This document shows, piece after piece, positions 5,627 to 6,334 of a stretch of 6,334 nucleotides of DNA. Below the pieces are notes generated by a model that did no database searches, was not told where the DNA came from, and saw nothing but the letters and a program-made list of their open reading frames with translations. A program made the translations under genes and the position numbers. Where the stretch lies: contig CACZPD010000021.1 in the NCBI GenBank assembly GCA_902782955.1, forward strand, positions 1-6,334, given 5' to 3'. This DNA comes from an uncultured Erysipelotrichaceae bacterium (lineage in GTDB: Bacteria; Bacillota_I; Bacilli_A; Erysipelotrichales; Erysipelotrichaceae). Numbering within the stretch: position 1 is the first letter of the stretch; each line of letters begins with the position of its first letter.

Positions 5627-6334
5627 TTACTCCGAAAGCAGGATCCTGTCATTATCCAGATCCCTGCCTGCTCCTTCGCGGAATCTGTTTAACAGGTCTT
5701 CCTTGGTAAGGGATCTCTTTTCTTCTTCGCTGAAGTCTACGACGATCCTGCCGTTGGCCATCATGATCAGACGGTTGCCCATACGCAGAGCCTGCCGCAG
5801 ATTGTGCGTGATCATCAGGCATGTCGTATGATTCTCTTCGATGATCCGGTTTGTCAGATTCATGATCATTTCCGCAGCTGCCGGATCCAGCGCCGCTGTA
5901 TGTTCATCCAGCAGAAGCAGTTTCGGCGGTACGATCGTCGCCATCAGAAGCGTCAGTGCCTGCCTCTGTCCGCCGGAAAGCGTACCGACCTGCGTATGCA
6001 TGCGGTCTTCCAGACCCATTCCCAGCATTGCCAGCTTCTCCCGGAACATCTGTTCATCTTTTCTGGAGATGCGGCTGAAAGAATCAGTCCGGCTGCCTGC
6101 ACGCAGATACGCCAGTGCGAGATTTTCCCCGATCGTCATATGCGGGGCTGTCCCTTTCAGGGGATCCTGGAACAGACGTCCGATATATTTTGCCCGTTTA
6201 TGATCCGGTTTAAATGTGACGTTTTCCCCGTCCAGCCAAATGGAACCTTCATCGGGAAGGAAGTTTCCGGAAATGGCATTGAACAAGGTGGATTTGCCGG
6301 CGCCGTTGGAACCGAGGATCGTAATATAATCTCC
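5627..6334 (-). CDS. ABC transporter ATP-binding protein, COG1101/TrpXYZ type, 5' truncated
   Basis: The ATPase subunit of an importer; 235 residues are visible and the N terminus runs off the window. Numbering from the first visible codon: Walker A GSNGAGKST (8-16), Q-loop LFQDP with Gln at 56, signature LSGGQ (119-123), Walker B LLLLDE (139-144) and H-loop His at 177. All are intact. The sequence after the Q-loop (KGTAPHMTIGENLALAY) and DEHTAALDP are typical, as I recall, of the COG1101 group. That group works with a PF04392-type binding protein and a branched-chain-type permease; streptococcal TrpXYZ takes up tryptophan. The partner genes are expected upstream, beyond 6334, so the substrate is unproven. 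A TTG at 6286 looks like a start but lies within the P-loop helix and is not one. The gene ends 4 bp before ybaK. Confidence 0.9.
   Translation of the reverse strand, partial: GDYITILGSNGAGKSTLFNAISGNFLPDEGSIWLDGENVTFKPDHKRAKYIGRLFQDPLKGTAPHMTIGENLALAYLRAGSRTDSFSRISRKDEQMFREKLAMLGMGLEDRMHTQVGTLSGGQRQALTLLMATIVPPKLLLLDEHTAALDPAAAEMIMNLTNRIIEENHTTCLMITHNLRQALRMGNRLIMMANGRIVVDFSEEEKRSLTKEDLLNRFREGAGRDLDNDRILLSE
5630..5633 (-). promoter_or_regulatory. Shine-Dalgarno of ybaK, next to the ABC ATPase stop
   Basis: GGAG on the - strand directly precedes the TAA stop of the ABC gene (5629-5627) and lies 7 nt before the ybaK ATG. Ribosomes ending the ABC gene would release at the ybaK initiation site. 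It decides the 5622 start. Confidence 0.7.

Noticed and set aside
6284..6286. TTG at 6286 as the start of the ABC ATPase
   Set aside because: It directly follows the Walker A motif, which is encoded upstream in the same open frame up to the window edge.

Overview
The window looks like chromosomal DNA of a Gram-positive Bacillota bacterium with moderate GC. Erysipelotrichia is my best guess, not a proof. The support is the TrpXYZ-type ABC ATPase, the PcsB/CwlO-type coiled-coil peptidoglycan hydrolase, the CapA-type membrane-anchored protein, the XpaC-like protein, standard use of TGA as stop, and Pro/Thr/Glu surface linkers. I see no mobile element, CRISPR array, tRNA or rRNA.

Layout: six protein genes in two converging groups. 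On the + strand are the 3' part of a prolyl-oligopeptidase-family serine peptidase (1-1584) and a small helical XpaC-like protein (about 1635-2075). On the - strand, reading right to left, are the truncated ATPase of an ABC importer of the COG1101/TrpXYZ type (5627 to beyond 6334), a Cys-tRNA deacylase YbaK/EbsC (5146-5622), a secreted M23 endopeptidase with a coiled coil (3384-5081), and a CapA-like metallophosphatase-fold protein (2076-3275). Coding density is very high. The longest gap is about 108 bp and holds a terminator and a promoter.

Transcription units: the ABC ATPase and ybaK form one unit with 4 bp between them, ended by a hairpin plus T-tract at 5120-5146. The M23 gene has its own short upstream region and its own terminator (3355-3379). 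The CapA-like gene has its own promoter and a good Shine-Dalgarno. The S9 peptidase ends in a strong terminator (1588-1621). The loop of that terminator supplies the -35 hexamer of a near-consensus promoter for the XpaC-like gene. The XpaC-like and CapA-like genes meet stop to stop with no spacer, and each appears to have its terminator inside the other's coding sequence.

Working together: the M23 hydrolase and the CapA-like protein are both envelope proteins with similar Pro/Thr/Glu linkers, so this is partly a cell-surface locus. The other genes are cytoplasmic peptide turnover, tRNA proofreading and amino-acid-type uptake, with no obvious shared pathway. I do not see a clearly novel multi-gene system. 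The most interesting signals are the compact regulatory architecture (nested terminators, promoter inside a terminator, two possible leaderless starts), the cysteine-rich exported hydrolase and the altered active-site neighbourhood of the peptidase.
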